A DNA stretch of 64,000 nt from Echinicola rosea. GTDB taxonomy: Bacteria; Bacteroidota; Bacteroidia; Cytophagales; Cyclobacteriaceae. This document shows positions 7,904-16,563 of this stretch, one piece after another (the stretch's first letter is position 1; the number at the start of each line of letters is the position of its first letter). Below the pieces are notes generated by a model. That model did no database searches and had not been told where the DNA came from. It saw only the letters and a list, made by a program, of their open reading frames with translations. The position numbers were made by a program, and so were the translations under genes. The stretch is from positions 811,501 to 875,500 of the forward strand of contig NZ_CP040106.1 in the NCBI RefSeq assembly GCF_005281475.1, given 5' to 3'.

Positions 7904-10432
7904 TTACTCGAGACCTTTGTCCCGCATTTTTACAAATTCGTCATAGCGCCTGTAAATGGCCACGCCAAAGCCCATCAGCATGATGATCGTACCCATCCAC
8001 AGCACATTGATGTACGGTTTTACGAGCGCCTTCATCACCACATAGTCTTTCTGATAACTATTTACCGTAAAAACAAACTGATTGTCCTCGGGGCTTATGT
8101 TGTCCACTTGCACTTTGATGCCCAAGTCATGGTTGATAACAGGAATTCGCCCCACTTGATTGCCACGAATGAGAAACACAGGTGCCAGTTCTATTTGTTT
8201 ATCATGGTCTTGCACCACCAAATTGGCCTTTACGGCCACATCCCCTTCTTTGAGTTCTACCCCCTCTACCGCATTGACGACCTCGCCTCCTTCAAATGTC
8301 GTTACATAATCTCCCAAATGAAATTGCTCTCCCGGCGTGGCTTTGTACTCCTTGGCCTCGCCCCATTCTGGGTCGTCATAATTGTTGATAGCAGATATAT
8401 GTGTATAAAGATCCTTTGTTAGGTAATGCTTGGAATCAGGCGAAGAAATCAGCCCCATGGTGGGGTTTGGCTGAGACATGGGAAACAGCGTAAACTGCAG
8501 TTTTTGGTCTTGGTAATACTCAATTTCAAAATAGCTATTTTCCTCCAGGACAATGTCCACCTCATCGCCTTTCTTGTGATAGGTCTCCCCGTCTATGACG
8601 ATATCTTCCAGCGCAATGGCCTTATTTTGCTGACCTGTCATTTCGAGCTTTCGCACGCTGACATAGCCAGGTACACCCTCTAGCTTTTTATGTCTTCCCC
8701 GGTAAACCACCTCGTAATCTTTCATCTGCAAGGGTTGGTTTACCCAGAGAAGCACATTCTCCTTGTTCAGCTCATCTTCCCAATCCCGCTTATAAGTAAG
8801 GCCTGACATGTTGATGCTGACTGTATCCGAATAGCCCGAAGAAAACATGATGCCAATGAGCATCATGCCTATTCCGATGTGTGCCAGCGATCCACCGGCC
8901 AGCTTGAAGGTGGATTTGCGGAGCAATTTGGTAAGAATGGTGGCATTGGCCACAATGGTGAACGTTCCCGCCATGACGATGATCATGTAAACGATGTCCC
9001 ATACTTGGGCCAAGCTGATGATAACGGCCGCCAATAACAGTGAAATAAGGTAAGGAGTTACCAAAGCGCTCTTTAAAGCAGCCTTGTCCATTTTTTTCCA
9101 CCAGAAGAACTGCCCCACCGCGGTAAGACAAGCCACTACTACACCAAACCAAAGTTGGAACTTGGTGTAGAATTCGACCTGATCTGCAGGAGGTGCCATG
9201 TTCGATACTCCTCCAAATGCCTCTATGATGGCATTATAAACAGGAATGGAAGTCGGCAGGATCACCTGAAAAGCCATCAACCCCAAGGTAGTGGCACCGA
9301 TAAAGATCCAAAACTCCCGAGAATAAACAGAAGCTTCCCTTTCCGAACTGGGAATATGCTTCCAGGCCCTGACAGAAAAGAAGATCGCCACAAACAAGAA
9401 AAAGAACAGGTAAATCAGCAATTGGCCAGAAAGACCCAAATCCGTAAAAGAGTGTACCGAGGTATCTCCCAGCACACCACTTCGCACCAAGAATGTAGCA
9501 TAGAGCACGAGGATAAATTGCGTAATGACCAAAACGATCGAAGTCTTCAGGGCTGTGCTGCTTTTCTTAAAGGTAATCATGGTGTGGATCGAGGCCACAA
9601 TGATCAACCAAGGCACATAGGACGCATTTTCTACCGGATCCCAGTTCCAATAGCCTCCAAAGTTCAACGTGACATAGGCCCAATAAGCGCCCATAATGAT
9701 GCCCATCCCCAAAATGGAAGCGGAGAAAATCGTCCAAGGGAGGGCCGGTCTTATCCATTCCTTATAGCGTCCTGTCCACAGCCCAGCCATCAAATAAGCA
9801 AAAGGCACCAGTGTAGAGGCATAGCCCAAGAAAAGGGTCGGTGGATGGATGACCATCCAGATATTCTGGAGGAGCGGATTGAGTCCCGTACCATCTTCCG
9901 GCACGAAATCAGGGTTCATTTGGAAAATAGGGGCATTGGCAACATCCCTCAAAAGAATAAACGGCGAGCTTCCTATTTTTAAGTCCCCGATCACCACGCC
10001 CAGGACCATGGATACCAAGAACGCCTGCACCAGTGAAAAGACCACCATAACAGGGCCTTCCCATGACTTATTGGTGTGAATCAAGAATAACCCCAACAAC
10101 ACATCCCAAAATATCCACAGGATAAAACTCCCTTCTTGGCCTTCCCAGAAACTGGAAATCATATAATGTACGGGAAGTGCTTCAGAGGAGTGGGAGTACG
10201 CGTAGAAATATTCGAAACGGTGATTATAAATGATATTAAAAAGGATCACACCGATGGATACGGCCGATACCGCATGAATATAAAAGAAAACCCTACTGAA
10301 TTTTCTCCAGGAGGCCTTTTCCGTTTCGGGAACTATCGTGTATTGATAATAAGACCAAGCAGTGATGATCGCACTCACAAAAGCCAAGATCACCATGAAA
10401 TGGCCCAAGTTACCAATAAAGGTATTAATCAT
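7904..10432 (-). CDS. ccmF: cytochrome c heme lyase subunit CcmF (CcsA-type, long form)
   Basis: An 842-residue polytopic membrane protein. The heme-handling WWD region is clear at residues 259-276 (GGYWNWDPVENASYVPWL), with a conserved His stretch VIHPPTLFLGY at 195-205. The N-terminal two thirds are about 12 membrane helices; residues about 555-800 form a soluble periplasmic domain, and a final helix lies near the C-terminus. CcmF joins heme from CcmE to apocytochrome c. It is longer than the roughly 650-residue proteobacterial form, as is common in Bacteroidota. It is the last gene of the ccmBCDEF operon, 41 bp after ccmE. Confidence 0.93.
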   Translation of the reverse strand: MINTFIGNLGHFMVILAFVSAIITAWSYYQYTIVPETEKASWRKFSRVFFYIHAVSAVSIGVILFNIIYNHRFEYFYAYSHSSEALPVHYMISSFWEGQEGSFILWIFWDVLLGLFLIHTNKSWEGPVMVVFSLVQAFLVSMVLGVVIGDLKIGSSPFILLRDVANAPIFQMNPDFVPEDGTGLNPLLQNIWMVIHPPTLFLGYASTLVPFAYLMAGLWTGRYKEWIRPALPWTIFSASILGMGIIMGAYWAYVTLNFGGYWNWDPVENASYVPWLIIVASIHTMITFKKSSTALKTSIVLVITQFILVLYATFLVRSGVLGDTSVHSFTDLGLSGQLLIYLFFFLFVAIFFSVRAWKHIPSSEREASVYSREFWIFIGATTLGLMAFQVILPTSIPVYNAIIEAFGGVSNMAPPADQVEFYTKFQLWFGVVVACLTAVGQFFWWKKMDKAALKSALVTPYLISLLLAAVIISLAQVWDIVYMIIVMAGTFTIVANATILTKLLRKSTFKLAGGSLAHIGIGMMLIGIMFSSGYSDTVSINMSGLTYKRDWEDELNKENVLLWVNQPLQMKDYEVVYRGRHKKLEGVPGYVSVRKLEMTGQQNKAIALEDIVIDGETYHKKGDEVDIVLEENSYFEIEYYQDQKLQFTLFPMSQPNPTMGLISSPDSKHYLTKDLYTHISAINNYDDPEWGEAKEYKATPGEQFHLGDYVTTFEGGEVVNAVEGVELKEGDVAVKANLVVQDHDKQIELAPVFLIRGNQVGRIPVINHDLGIKVQVDNISPEDNQFVFTVNSYQKDYVVMKALVKPYINVLWMGTIIMLMGFGVAIYRRYDEFVKMRDKGLE

Positions 10433-10473
10433 AATTATTTACAGAAATCAGGTTGAGCAATGGGACAGGTCAT

Positions 10474-10899
10474 TTAATTCTTGGAAGCAGTAACATCTCT
10501 GAACTCGTTGTCTTGGTATTTTGACGGGCACTTCATCAGGATCTTGTCCGCTACAAACATCTGATCGGTCTTATACGCACCGATGACCACGACTTGTTCA
10601 GACCTGGTAAAATCAGCAGGAACAGGTTCATTGTAGTACACTTGCTGTTCGGTACCATCATTATCGACCATCGTAAAGGTAAAGGAGGTCTTGTCCTCAC
10701 CTACTTCCAACCCGGTGACAGTGCCACGGCTGTCCTTTTTCAAATGGCCGACCACATGGATAGGGTCTTCGTCACCATTACTGGCCATTTCCTTTGCAGT
10801 AGAGAAGCTTTCGTAAGAGCTGGCATCACCGATAGAGGAAATGATAATGACGATAGCCACCGCAATAATTCCAAGCCCTATGATATGTCCTTTTTTCAT
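10474..10899 (-). CDS. ccmE: heme chaperone CcmE, cysteine-type
   Basis: A 141-residue protein with an N-terminal membrane anchor (residues 5-22) and an OB-fold periplasmic domain. CcmE carries heme from CcmC to CcmF through a covalent bond, usually to the His of an HxxxY motif. Here the motif reads KCPSKY: Cys124 replaces His and Tyr128 is kept, giving CxxxY. This is the variant known from Desulfovibrio and archaeal systems. The gene lies between ccmD and ccmF in the operon. Confidence 0.92.
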   Translation of the reverse strand: MKKGHIIGLGIIAVAIVIIISSIGDASSYESFSTAKEMASNGDEDPIHVVGHLKKDSRGTVTGLEVGEDKTSFTFTMVDNDGTEQQVYYNEPVPADFTRSEQVVVIGAYKTDQMFVADKILMKCPSKYQDNEFRDVTASKN

Positions 10900-10983
10900 G
10901 AGTTGTTTATGTTTACCAACAGCCAGAAAAGCCGTTGATGGATTTGCTTAGAAAGCTAACGCAAATTCCGACAGGAGGTTTGC

Positions 10984-11226
10984 TCAGTCTCTAAATTCTT
11001 TTTCAAGTCGGGACAGTTTTTTGTCTGTACCTATCAGGTAAACCAAAATTCCTCCCATAACAATTCCAATTACGCCCACCAGCACGTAAATTTTTCCATT
11101 GGACCTCATTTCGTCGGCCATATCTACGCTATAGTTTTCGTAATCTTCGGTACTGATTTCCTTTTTTTCCTGTGCCATCACCTGTAGGCTGATAAACAGC
11201 AGGAAAACCACAAGCCACTTTTGCAT
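10984..11226 (-). CDS. ccmD: CcmD-family small membrane protein
   Basis: An 80-residue protein with a cleavable or uncleaved N-terminal hydrophobic segment (KWLVVFLLFISLQVMAQ), an acidic linker and a second membrane helix (IYVLVGVIGIVMGGILVYLI), ending in a charged tail. This is the size and layout of Bacteroidota CcmD-family proteins, which are thought to help CcmC and CcmE release heme. It starts 3 bases after the ccmC stop. The name rests mainly on position between ccmC and ccmE. Confidence 0.75.
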   Translation of the reverse strand: MQKWLVVFLLFISLQVMAQEKKEISTEDYENYSVDMADEMRSNGKIYVLVGVIGIVMGGILVYLIGTDKKLSRLEKEFRD

Positions 11227-11229
11227 TTG

Positions 11230-11904
11230 CTATTGATTGATAAGTTTGTCTTCTAATATTCGTTCGAGGCGCTTGGCCCTTATTCGCAAGTTTGCCAGCC
11301 ATATGCCCAATAAAGTCCAGGCTATAATGGCCGGGTAAAAGACCATACGGAGGTTGCTATCCAGATCATAGGCATTAAAGCCCGGGTTACCGCCATTTCC
11401 GGGGTGAAGGCTGTCCGTAAGCCGCGGCAAAACAAAAATCAACGGGATAAATGCCGCGAAAGCAAAAATATTATAAACTGCCCCAATCCTGGCGCGTTGG
11501 TGGACATCCACCAGTGAGTTTCTGAGGATGAGGTAAGCAAAATAAATGAGCAAGCCAATGGCTGCTGCATTTTGTTTAGGATCTCCACTCCAATAGTCTC
11601 CCCAAGTAAATTTAGCCCAAAGCATGCCGGTAATGATGCCCAAGACACCAAAAAGGATGGCCGCATTGGTAAATTCGATGGCGATATCATCATCCTGGAG
11701 ATTTCCTGACCTTAAGTATTTCACGCTATAGATGACTGCCACCACCAGCATAATGATCATACCAAACCACATGGTCACATGAAAATGCAGGGCGCGGATG
11801 GTTTCATTGAGAATGGGTAATCTAGGTGCTTCGAAGAGAAGGCCGGCGATGATCGTGTACCCTAATAAGATGATCGCCAATACTTTCCACCAATTTGCTC
11901 GCAT
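11230..11904 (-). CDS. ccmC: heme transfer protein CcmC (CcsA family)
   Basis: A 224-residue membrane protein with six helices and the shortened WWD motif seen as TWGDYWSGDPKQNAA. CcmC loads heme onto CcmE at the outer face of the inner membrane. The start at 11904 (MRANWWKVLAI) is preferred to the ATG at 11931 because it places the first helix right after the start. A 182-bp tandem repeat lies upstream between this gene and ccmB. Confidence 0.9.
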   Translation of the reverse strand: MRANWWKVLAIILLGYTIIAGLLFEAPRLPILNETIRALHFHVTMWFGMIIMLVVAVIYSVKYLRSGNLQDDDIAIEFTNAAILFGVLGIITGMLWAKFTWGDYWSGDPKQNAAAIGLLIYFAYLILRNSLVDVHQRARIGAVYNIFAFAAFIPLIFVLPRLTDSLHPGNGGNPGFNAYDLDSNLRMVFYPAIIAWTLLGIWLANLRIRAKRLERILEDKLINQ

Positions 11905-12013
11905 GGTAATTACTTTGCTATTGTGATGCAAAAGTAAGGCATAACTTCTTCATTTTCGACCTTTTCAACAAAAAATTGACCAACGGAGACTGTTTAGGGC
12001 TCCTAAAGGATGA

Positions 12014-12377
12014 ACTCCCTCCTTCCGCTTACCCCTCGGTCCCCTAAAAGGGGAAGTTGCCACCACCCAATATCCGGTAAGCAGCAGCCTGTATCCAATG
12101 GGGCCGTGGGTTGCCCACTAGCCATCAGCCGAGGACGACCGGAAGCTAACGTTAATGCATTACAAACTTAAAACACCTAATCATTGCCTCTTCAAACTCC
12201 CTCCTGCCGCTTACCCCTCGGTCCCCTAAAAGGGGAAGAAGCCACCACCCAATATCCGGTAAGCAGCAGCCTGTATCCCGTGAAGCCATAGGTTGCCCAC
12301 TAGCCATCAGCCGAGGACGACCGGAAGCTAACGCTTATGCATTACAAACTTAAAACCTCTAATCATTGCCACTTCAA
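12014..12377. repeat. two tandem copies of a 182-bp unit between ccmB and ccmC
   Basis: Copy 1 is 12014-12195 and copy 2 is 12196-12377. They agree over nearly the whole length, differing at scattered positions such as CCTTCC against CCTGCC near the start and the stretch around 12100-12110 against 12280-12295. Each unit contains CCCCTAAAAGGGG, a short hairpin, and no reading frame conserved between copies. Copy 2 ends 4 bases before the ccmB stop codon complement. It splits the ccm operon without disrupting a gene. Confidence 0.9.
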
Positions 12378-12381
12378 AAAC

Positions 12382-13047
12382 TCAACTCCTCCAAAGGTAA
12401 GGAAAAAGGATGTAGGCGGTGGTGCCAATGATGGCATTAATGGCGAGAAGGGTCAGCAATTTATCTGCACTAACACTCCTGTCCAATCCATCTATGGCAT
12501 TTTTGGAAATACGAATGGCCATCAGCAGGATTGGAATGATGATAGGGAAGCTCAAGATCGCCATGAGGGTGGCGTTATTGCTGGCCTTAGAGGCAATCCC
12601 CGATACCATTGTGAGGCAAGCAGAAAAACCAATAGCTCCCAACAGCAAATTCAGCACGAAAAGCCCTTGATCCTGCACTGGATTACCGAGAATAACACTA
12701 AAAACTAAGTATCCCAAAATCGCCAAAACTGCTGTCAGCATGGTATTATAGATGATTTTGGAAATAATGATTCCTTCAGGAGAAGCAATCATATAGTAAT
12801 AAAGCTGTCGACCCTGATGCTCCTGCACGAAACTTTTGGCCACCGCATTTACGGAAGAAAACAGGATAATAATCCAATACAGGGCATTCCATGTCGGCAC
12901 TGCTATGGTCCCTTGTTTGGCTCCCACACTCAGATAAGTGATAAAAACGGCACTGACCACATACAGCAATATACCGTTAAGGGCATATTTCTGGCGCCAT
13001 TCCAGCGTAACTTCTTTTTTGATCAGAACGATGATTTCTTTCCACAT
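12382..13047 (-). CDS. ccmB: heme exporter permease CcmB
   Basis: A 221-residue inner-membrane protein of six helices, the normal CcmB length. It starts MWKEIIVLIKKEVTLEWRQ, the usual cytoplasmic amphipathic start of the family, and has the NAVAKSFVQEHQGRQLYYY segment. CcmB works with the ATPase CcmA in the ABC complex that releases heme-loaded CcmE; no ccmA is visible here. Start 13047 is chosen over 13104 because the extra residues do not fit the family. Confidence 0.9.
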   Translation of the reverse strand: MWKEIIVLIKKEVTLEWRQKYALNGILLYVVSAVFITYLSVGAKQGTIAVPTWNALYWIIILFSSVNAVAKSFVQEHQGRQLYYYMIASPEGIIISKIIYNTMLTAVLAILGYLVFSVILGNPVQDQGLFVLNLLLGAIGFSACLTMVSGIASKASNNATLMAILSFPIIIPILLMAIRISKNAIDGLDRSVSADKLLTLLAINAIIGTTAYILFPYLWRS

Positions 13048-13200
13048 GCTGGCGCAAATATAGCAAAAGTGAAAAGCATAATGGTAGTAGCCAGCCAAAA
13101 TCAACCGGTGTATTGCAGTAGATCATTGCTATTATCAGAAATGGTTTGTTTTTTTGGTAAATCGTAAGATGAGTATTTTTATTTCAAACCCTAGTATTTT

Positions 13201-14625
13201 ATGAAATCAACATTTTATTTATTGCTCTTGATGGCACTACTGGCCTGCGGAAAGGCTGAACAAGAGCCTGCTGTACAACTTAGACTTGACCTTGACCATA
13301 CCGATAATGCATCTGTTCTGAAAATCTATGACTTATCTACCCAGCTCGGAGGAGAATTGCTGCGACCCCTAACCAGTTTTTCGGCAGATTCTACCGGCAG
13401 CTTTCTAGTCTCCATGGACACCGTCCAGTCGGGGTTCTATGGTCTCCAAGTCAATGACAAAACCTATACCACGGTCTATTTATATGATGGTGTTGATATG
13501 ACGGTATCCGGTGACCCCATGAAATCCAAGGAACTCACCTTTTCAGGGAATGGTGCCGGTGAAGCCCTTTTCCACCAGAATTTTGAAACCCTGTCCACGC
13601 AAACCTTGGGGGCCATTGTAGAAGAAGATGATGCAAGTTTTGTGCGGAAACTGGACTCCGCTTATCAGTCAGGTATAAAGCAGATCAATGCAGCAGACTC
13701 ATTAAACAGTGAATTCATTTCCAATGAAAAAGCTTTACTAAATGCCAGAAGAGCCTTATATACGAGCTACTATCCCAGGGCACGCCAGCGATTATTACAA
13801 TCTGAAGTAGAAATAACACTACCTGATTCGGTCTTGTCATACACATCTTCAGCCATCGCGTTGGCAGACGAAGGACTGCTTATCCCTGAATACCGAAGGG
13901 TAATGGATAACCTAAACCAAACGGCATTCAACCAAGTGATGAACGAATACTCGGAAGCACATCCTGATGAGGATTGGGGAATGTCCAAATACATCCAAAT
14001 GCGAATGGACTATATCTTGGAAGAGGAGGACGAAGCGTTAAAGGATTACCTTTTGGCCAAGCTGACCCTAGATGCCATCAGTTATTATGGTGATGATGCC
14101 GTGGCATTGGTATATGACACCTATCGAGAAAAATATCCTGATTCCCAATTTAAAGCATACCTGGAAGCTGTCAATAAAAAATGGGAGGCGCTGGCCAAAG
14201 GAAAACCTGCCAAAGAAGTGGAAGGCACTGCACCTGATGGCGAAAAGGTAAAATTATCAGATTTTGAAGGAAAGGTAGTCTATCTGGACACTTGGGCAAC
14301 ATGGTGTGGCCCCTGCCGTGGGGAATTTCCTGCTGCTAAAGTCCTGAAAGAAGAGTATAAAGCTCAGGATGATATCGTATTTATGTATGCTTCTATAGAC
14401 AGTGATAAGGAGGCATGGGAAAAGTTTTTGAAAAATGATCCCGAATTCAAAGGGGTTCACCTCTTTGTGGACGGAGCCTGGCAGTCCGAATTGTGCAATG
14501 ACTATATGATCCGCGCTATTCCCCGTTATATTTTGATCGATAAGAACGGAAATATCGCCAATGCAAAAGCCCCACGGCCCAGCAGTGGTGAGGACATCAG
14601 AAATGAAATCAATGCCCTGCTATAA
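13201..14625 (+). CDS. TlpA-family thiol:disulfide reductase lipoprotein
   Basis: A 474-residue protein with a lipoprotein signal (LLLLMALLACGK, Cys16 as lipid site). Residues about 25-115 look like the beta-rich DUF4369 domain, the middle is helical, and the C-terminal 140 residues are a thioredoxin fold with the redox site WCGPC at 368-372 and a cis-Pro in IPRYILID. Such proteins reduce periplasmic thiols. Its position divergent to ccmB suggests it keeps the CxxCH cysteines of apocytochrome c reduced, a CcmG-like role (inference). Confidence 0.88.
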   Translation: MKSTFYLLLLMALLACGKAEQEPAVQLRLDLDHTDNASVLKIYDLSTQLGGELLRPLTSFSADSTGSFLVSMDTVQSGFYGLQVNDKTYTTVYLYDGVDMTVSGDPMKSKELTFSGNGAGEALFHQNFETLSTQTLGAIVEEDDASFVRKLDSAYQSGIKQINAADSLNSEFISNEKALLNARRALYTSYYPRARQRLLQSEVEITLPDSVLSYTSSAIALADEGLLIPEYRRVMDNLNQTAFNQVMNEYSEAHPDEDWGMSKYIQMRMDYILEEEDEALKDYLLAKLTLDAISYYGDDAVALVYDTYREKYPDSQFKAYLEAVNKKWEALAKGKPAKEVEGTAPDGEKVKLSDFEGKVVYLDTWATWCGPCRGEFPAAKVLKEEYKAQDDIVFMYASIDSDKEAWEKFLKNDPEFKGVHLFVDGAWQSELCNDYMIRAIPRYILIDKNGNIANAKAPRPSSGEDIRNEINALL

Positions 14626-14661
14626 TCCCCAAAAAAATATTTTCCTTAAATACTTAAATAA

Positions 14662-14801
14662 AGGCTGTCTCATTGTAAACCGGTCCGTCTTTGCAAAGCA
14701 GCCATGAAATGGCGATCCGTCTATCCAATACGAGATCGCTTCACTTTGCTGCCGCTCCGTTCGCGATGACGGAAGGTTTAAGATGAGACAGCCTCTTTTT
14801 T
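14662..14801 (+). terminator. terminator-like stem split by a 109-bp dispersed repeat
   Basis: AGGCTGTCTCAT (14662-14673) and ATGAGACAGCCT (14783-14794) are exact complements, and TTTTTT follows at 14796-14801. The 109 bases between them include a motif around CGTTCGCGATGACGG that resembles dispersed intergenic repeats in related genomes. It looks like an ordinary terminator of the thiol reductase gene whose loop has taken up a mobile repeat. Confidence 0.6.
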
Positions 14802-14809
14802 GTTCATAC

Positions 14810-16084
14810 TTAATCAATCCATTCAAATCCCAAATACGGAACCAATACTTCTGGCATTTTGATGCCCTTTTCGGTCTGGTTGTTTTCCAAAATGGCTGCG
14901 ACAATTCTGGGTAAAGCAAGTGCGCTTCCATTAAGTGTATGGGCGAGTATGGTCTTTTTATTTTCATCCTTAAAGCGCAACTTCAACCGATTGGCTTGGT
15001 ACGTCTCGAAGTTACTCACAGAACTTACCTCCAACCACATTTCCTGGGCGGCAGAATATACCTCCATATCATAGGTCAGCGCAGAAGTAAACCCTGTGTC
15101 TCCTCCGCACAATCTAAGTACCCGATATTGCAGACCAAGTTTTTTAAGCAGCTCCTGAACGTAATTGCTCATATCCTCCAAGGTCTCATAGGACTTATCG
15201 GGATGGGTGATTTGTACGAGCTCCACTTTATCAAATTGGTGAAGCCTATTGAGTCCTCTTACATGTGCTCCCCAACTGCCCGCTTCTCTTCTGAAGCAAG
15301 GGGTAAAGGCCGTATTTTTGATGGGCAGATCACTGGCTTTTAGCATTACGTTTCTGTACATATTGGTGATCGGTACTTCAGCGGTAGGGATCAGAAAAAG
15401 GTCGTCATTGGTGACATGGTACATCTGACCTTCCTTGTCCGGAAGCTGACCGGTTCCATAGCCACTTTCTTCATTGATCAGTATGGGCGGCTGCACTTCA
15501 TGGTAACCGTACTTGGTGGCTTCATCCAAGAAAAAATTCACCAAGCCACGCTGCAATCGAGCGCCTTTTCCTTTATAGACCGGAAATCCCGCTCCCGTGA
15601 TTTTATTGCCCAACTCAAAATCAACAATATCGTACTTTTTGATCAAATCCCAATGCGCTTCTTTGCCATCATAAAGGCTTACAGTCTCACCATGCTCCAA
15701 GACCACTTCATTGTCATCCGCTGATTTACCGGCTTTCACGCTGGCATGCGGTACATTGGGGATGGCATAAAGCAATTGCTTCAGGCTCTCCTCTATCTCG
15801 CTATATTTTTCCTCCAGGGATTTTATCTGGCTTTTGATTTCGGCAGTGCGGTTTTTGATCGTTTCAGCCTCATCTTTTTTACCTTCTCGCATCAACAGGC
15901 CAATTTCCTTGGAAATAGTATTGGATTCAGCCTGTAGCTGGTCCCTTTCCAGCTGGGTTCCTTTCCTTTCATCGTCCAAATCCAGGACGTTTTGCAGCTT
16001 CTCCTTTGCATCAGCAAAGAAGCGCTTCTGCAATCCCTCCACTGCCTGGTCAAAATTCTCACGGATAAAATTTACCTGTAGCAT
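14810..16084 (-). CDS. serS: seryl-tRNA synthetase
   Basis: A 424-residue class II synthetase. Residues 1-110 form the long N-terminal coiled-coil arm that grips the tRNA-Ser variable arm. Motif 2 reads FRREAGSWGAHVRGLNRLHQ and motif 3 GSALALPRIVAAILENNQ. It charges tRNA-Ser with serine. Length and start match the family. Transcription runs toward the thiol reductase gene, so the two genes converge on the stem at 14662-14801. Confidence 0.98.
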   Translation of the reverse strand: MLQVNFIRENFDQAVEGLQKRFFADAKEKLQNVLDLDDERKGTQLERDQLQAESNTISKEIGLLMREGKKDEAETIKNRTAEIKSQIKSLEEKYSEIEESLKQLLYAIPNVPHASVKAGKSADDNEVVLEHGETVSLYDGKEAHWDLIKKYDIVDFELGNKITGAGFPVYKGKGARLQRGLVNFFLDEATKYGYHEVQPPILINEESGYGTGQLPDKEGQMYHVTNDDLFLIPTAEVPITNMYRNVMLKASDLPIKNTAFTPCFRREAGSWGAHVRGLNRLHQFDKVELVQITHPDKSYETLEDMSNYVQELLKKLGLQYRVLRLCGGDTGFTSALTYDMEVYSAAQEMWLEVSSVSNFETYQANRLKLRFKDENKKTILAHTLNGSALALPRIVAAILENNQTEKGIKMPEVLVPYLGFEWID

Positions 16085-16113
16085 GTTCTTTAATAAGCTT
16101 TAATTTAGAAATG

Positions 16114-16121
16114 CAAAGATA
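16114..16121 (-). promoter_or_regulatory. probable -7 box of the serS promoter
   Basis: The minus strand reads TATCTTTG, a full match to the Bacteroidota -7 consensus TAnnTTTG, 30 bases upstream of the serS start. The expected TTG near -33 is not clear, so only half of the promoter is supported. Confidence 0.4.
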
Positions 16122-16563
16122 GTGATTTCAAACAGAGCTCAGGAGCGGAATGGTAAAAAATCGAAAAGCAATGCCCGGCAGGATTGCTTCCTGCAGGATC
16201 TCTGGATTATTACTGGTGGTATTTACTGAAAGTTTTAAGAGGTTTGATAATAAACAGAATCTTTTTTCCGTTTGTGGTATAAAGAGAAACAAACAGGTAA
16301 AATCAGTCTATTTTAACTGGATACTAACCTTTTTCTTGTATATTGGAAGCGTGTAAACGCACTAATTTTCTGATAAATACACATCCTCAAAGAAAAAGTT
16401 TGCGTATTAAAATTGCTTACTGTAATATTGTGAAGTCAAAAAGTTCATAATTCACGCCCTGTGGATTCATCTTATTTCAATAAGAACCTTTTTATACCAA
16501 TCAATTAAATAGTCACAGTACTCATTTCTATTAATCACATCAAGTACCTCTTATACGTTTTTT
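16122..16563. other. intergenic region upstream of rho
   Basis: About 440 A+T-rich bases without a convincing gene. A candidate promoter for rho is TTTG at 16399-16402, a 20-base spacer and TAATATTG at 16423-16430 (one mismatch to the -7 consensus), which would leave a leader of about 125 bases. Long rho leaders serve autoregulation in other bacteria; nothing specific is visible here. Confidence 0.4.

Noticed and set aside
12337..12708. Plus-strand frames opposite ccmB
   Set aside because: They lie opposite a clear membrane permease gene, starting in the tandem repeat, and resemble no protein.
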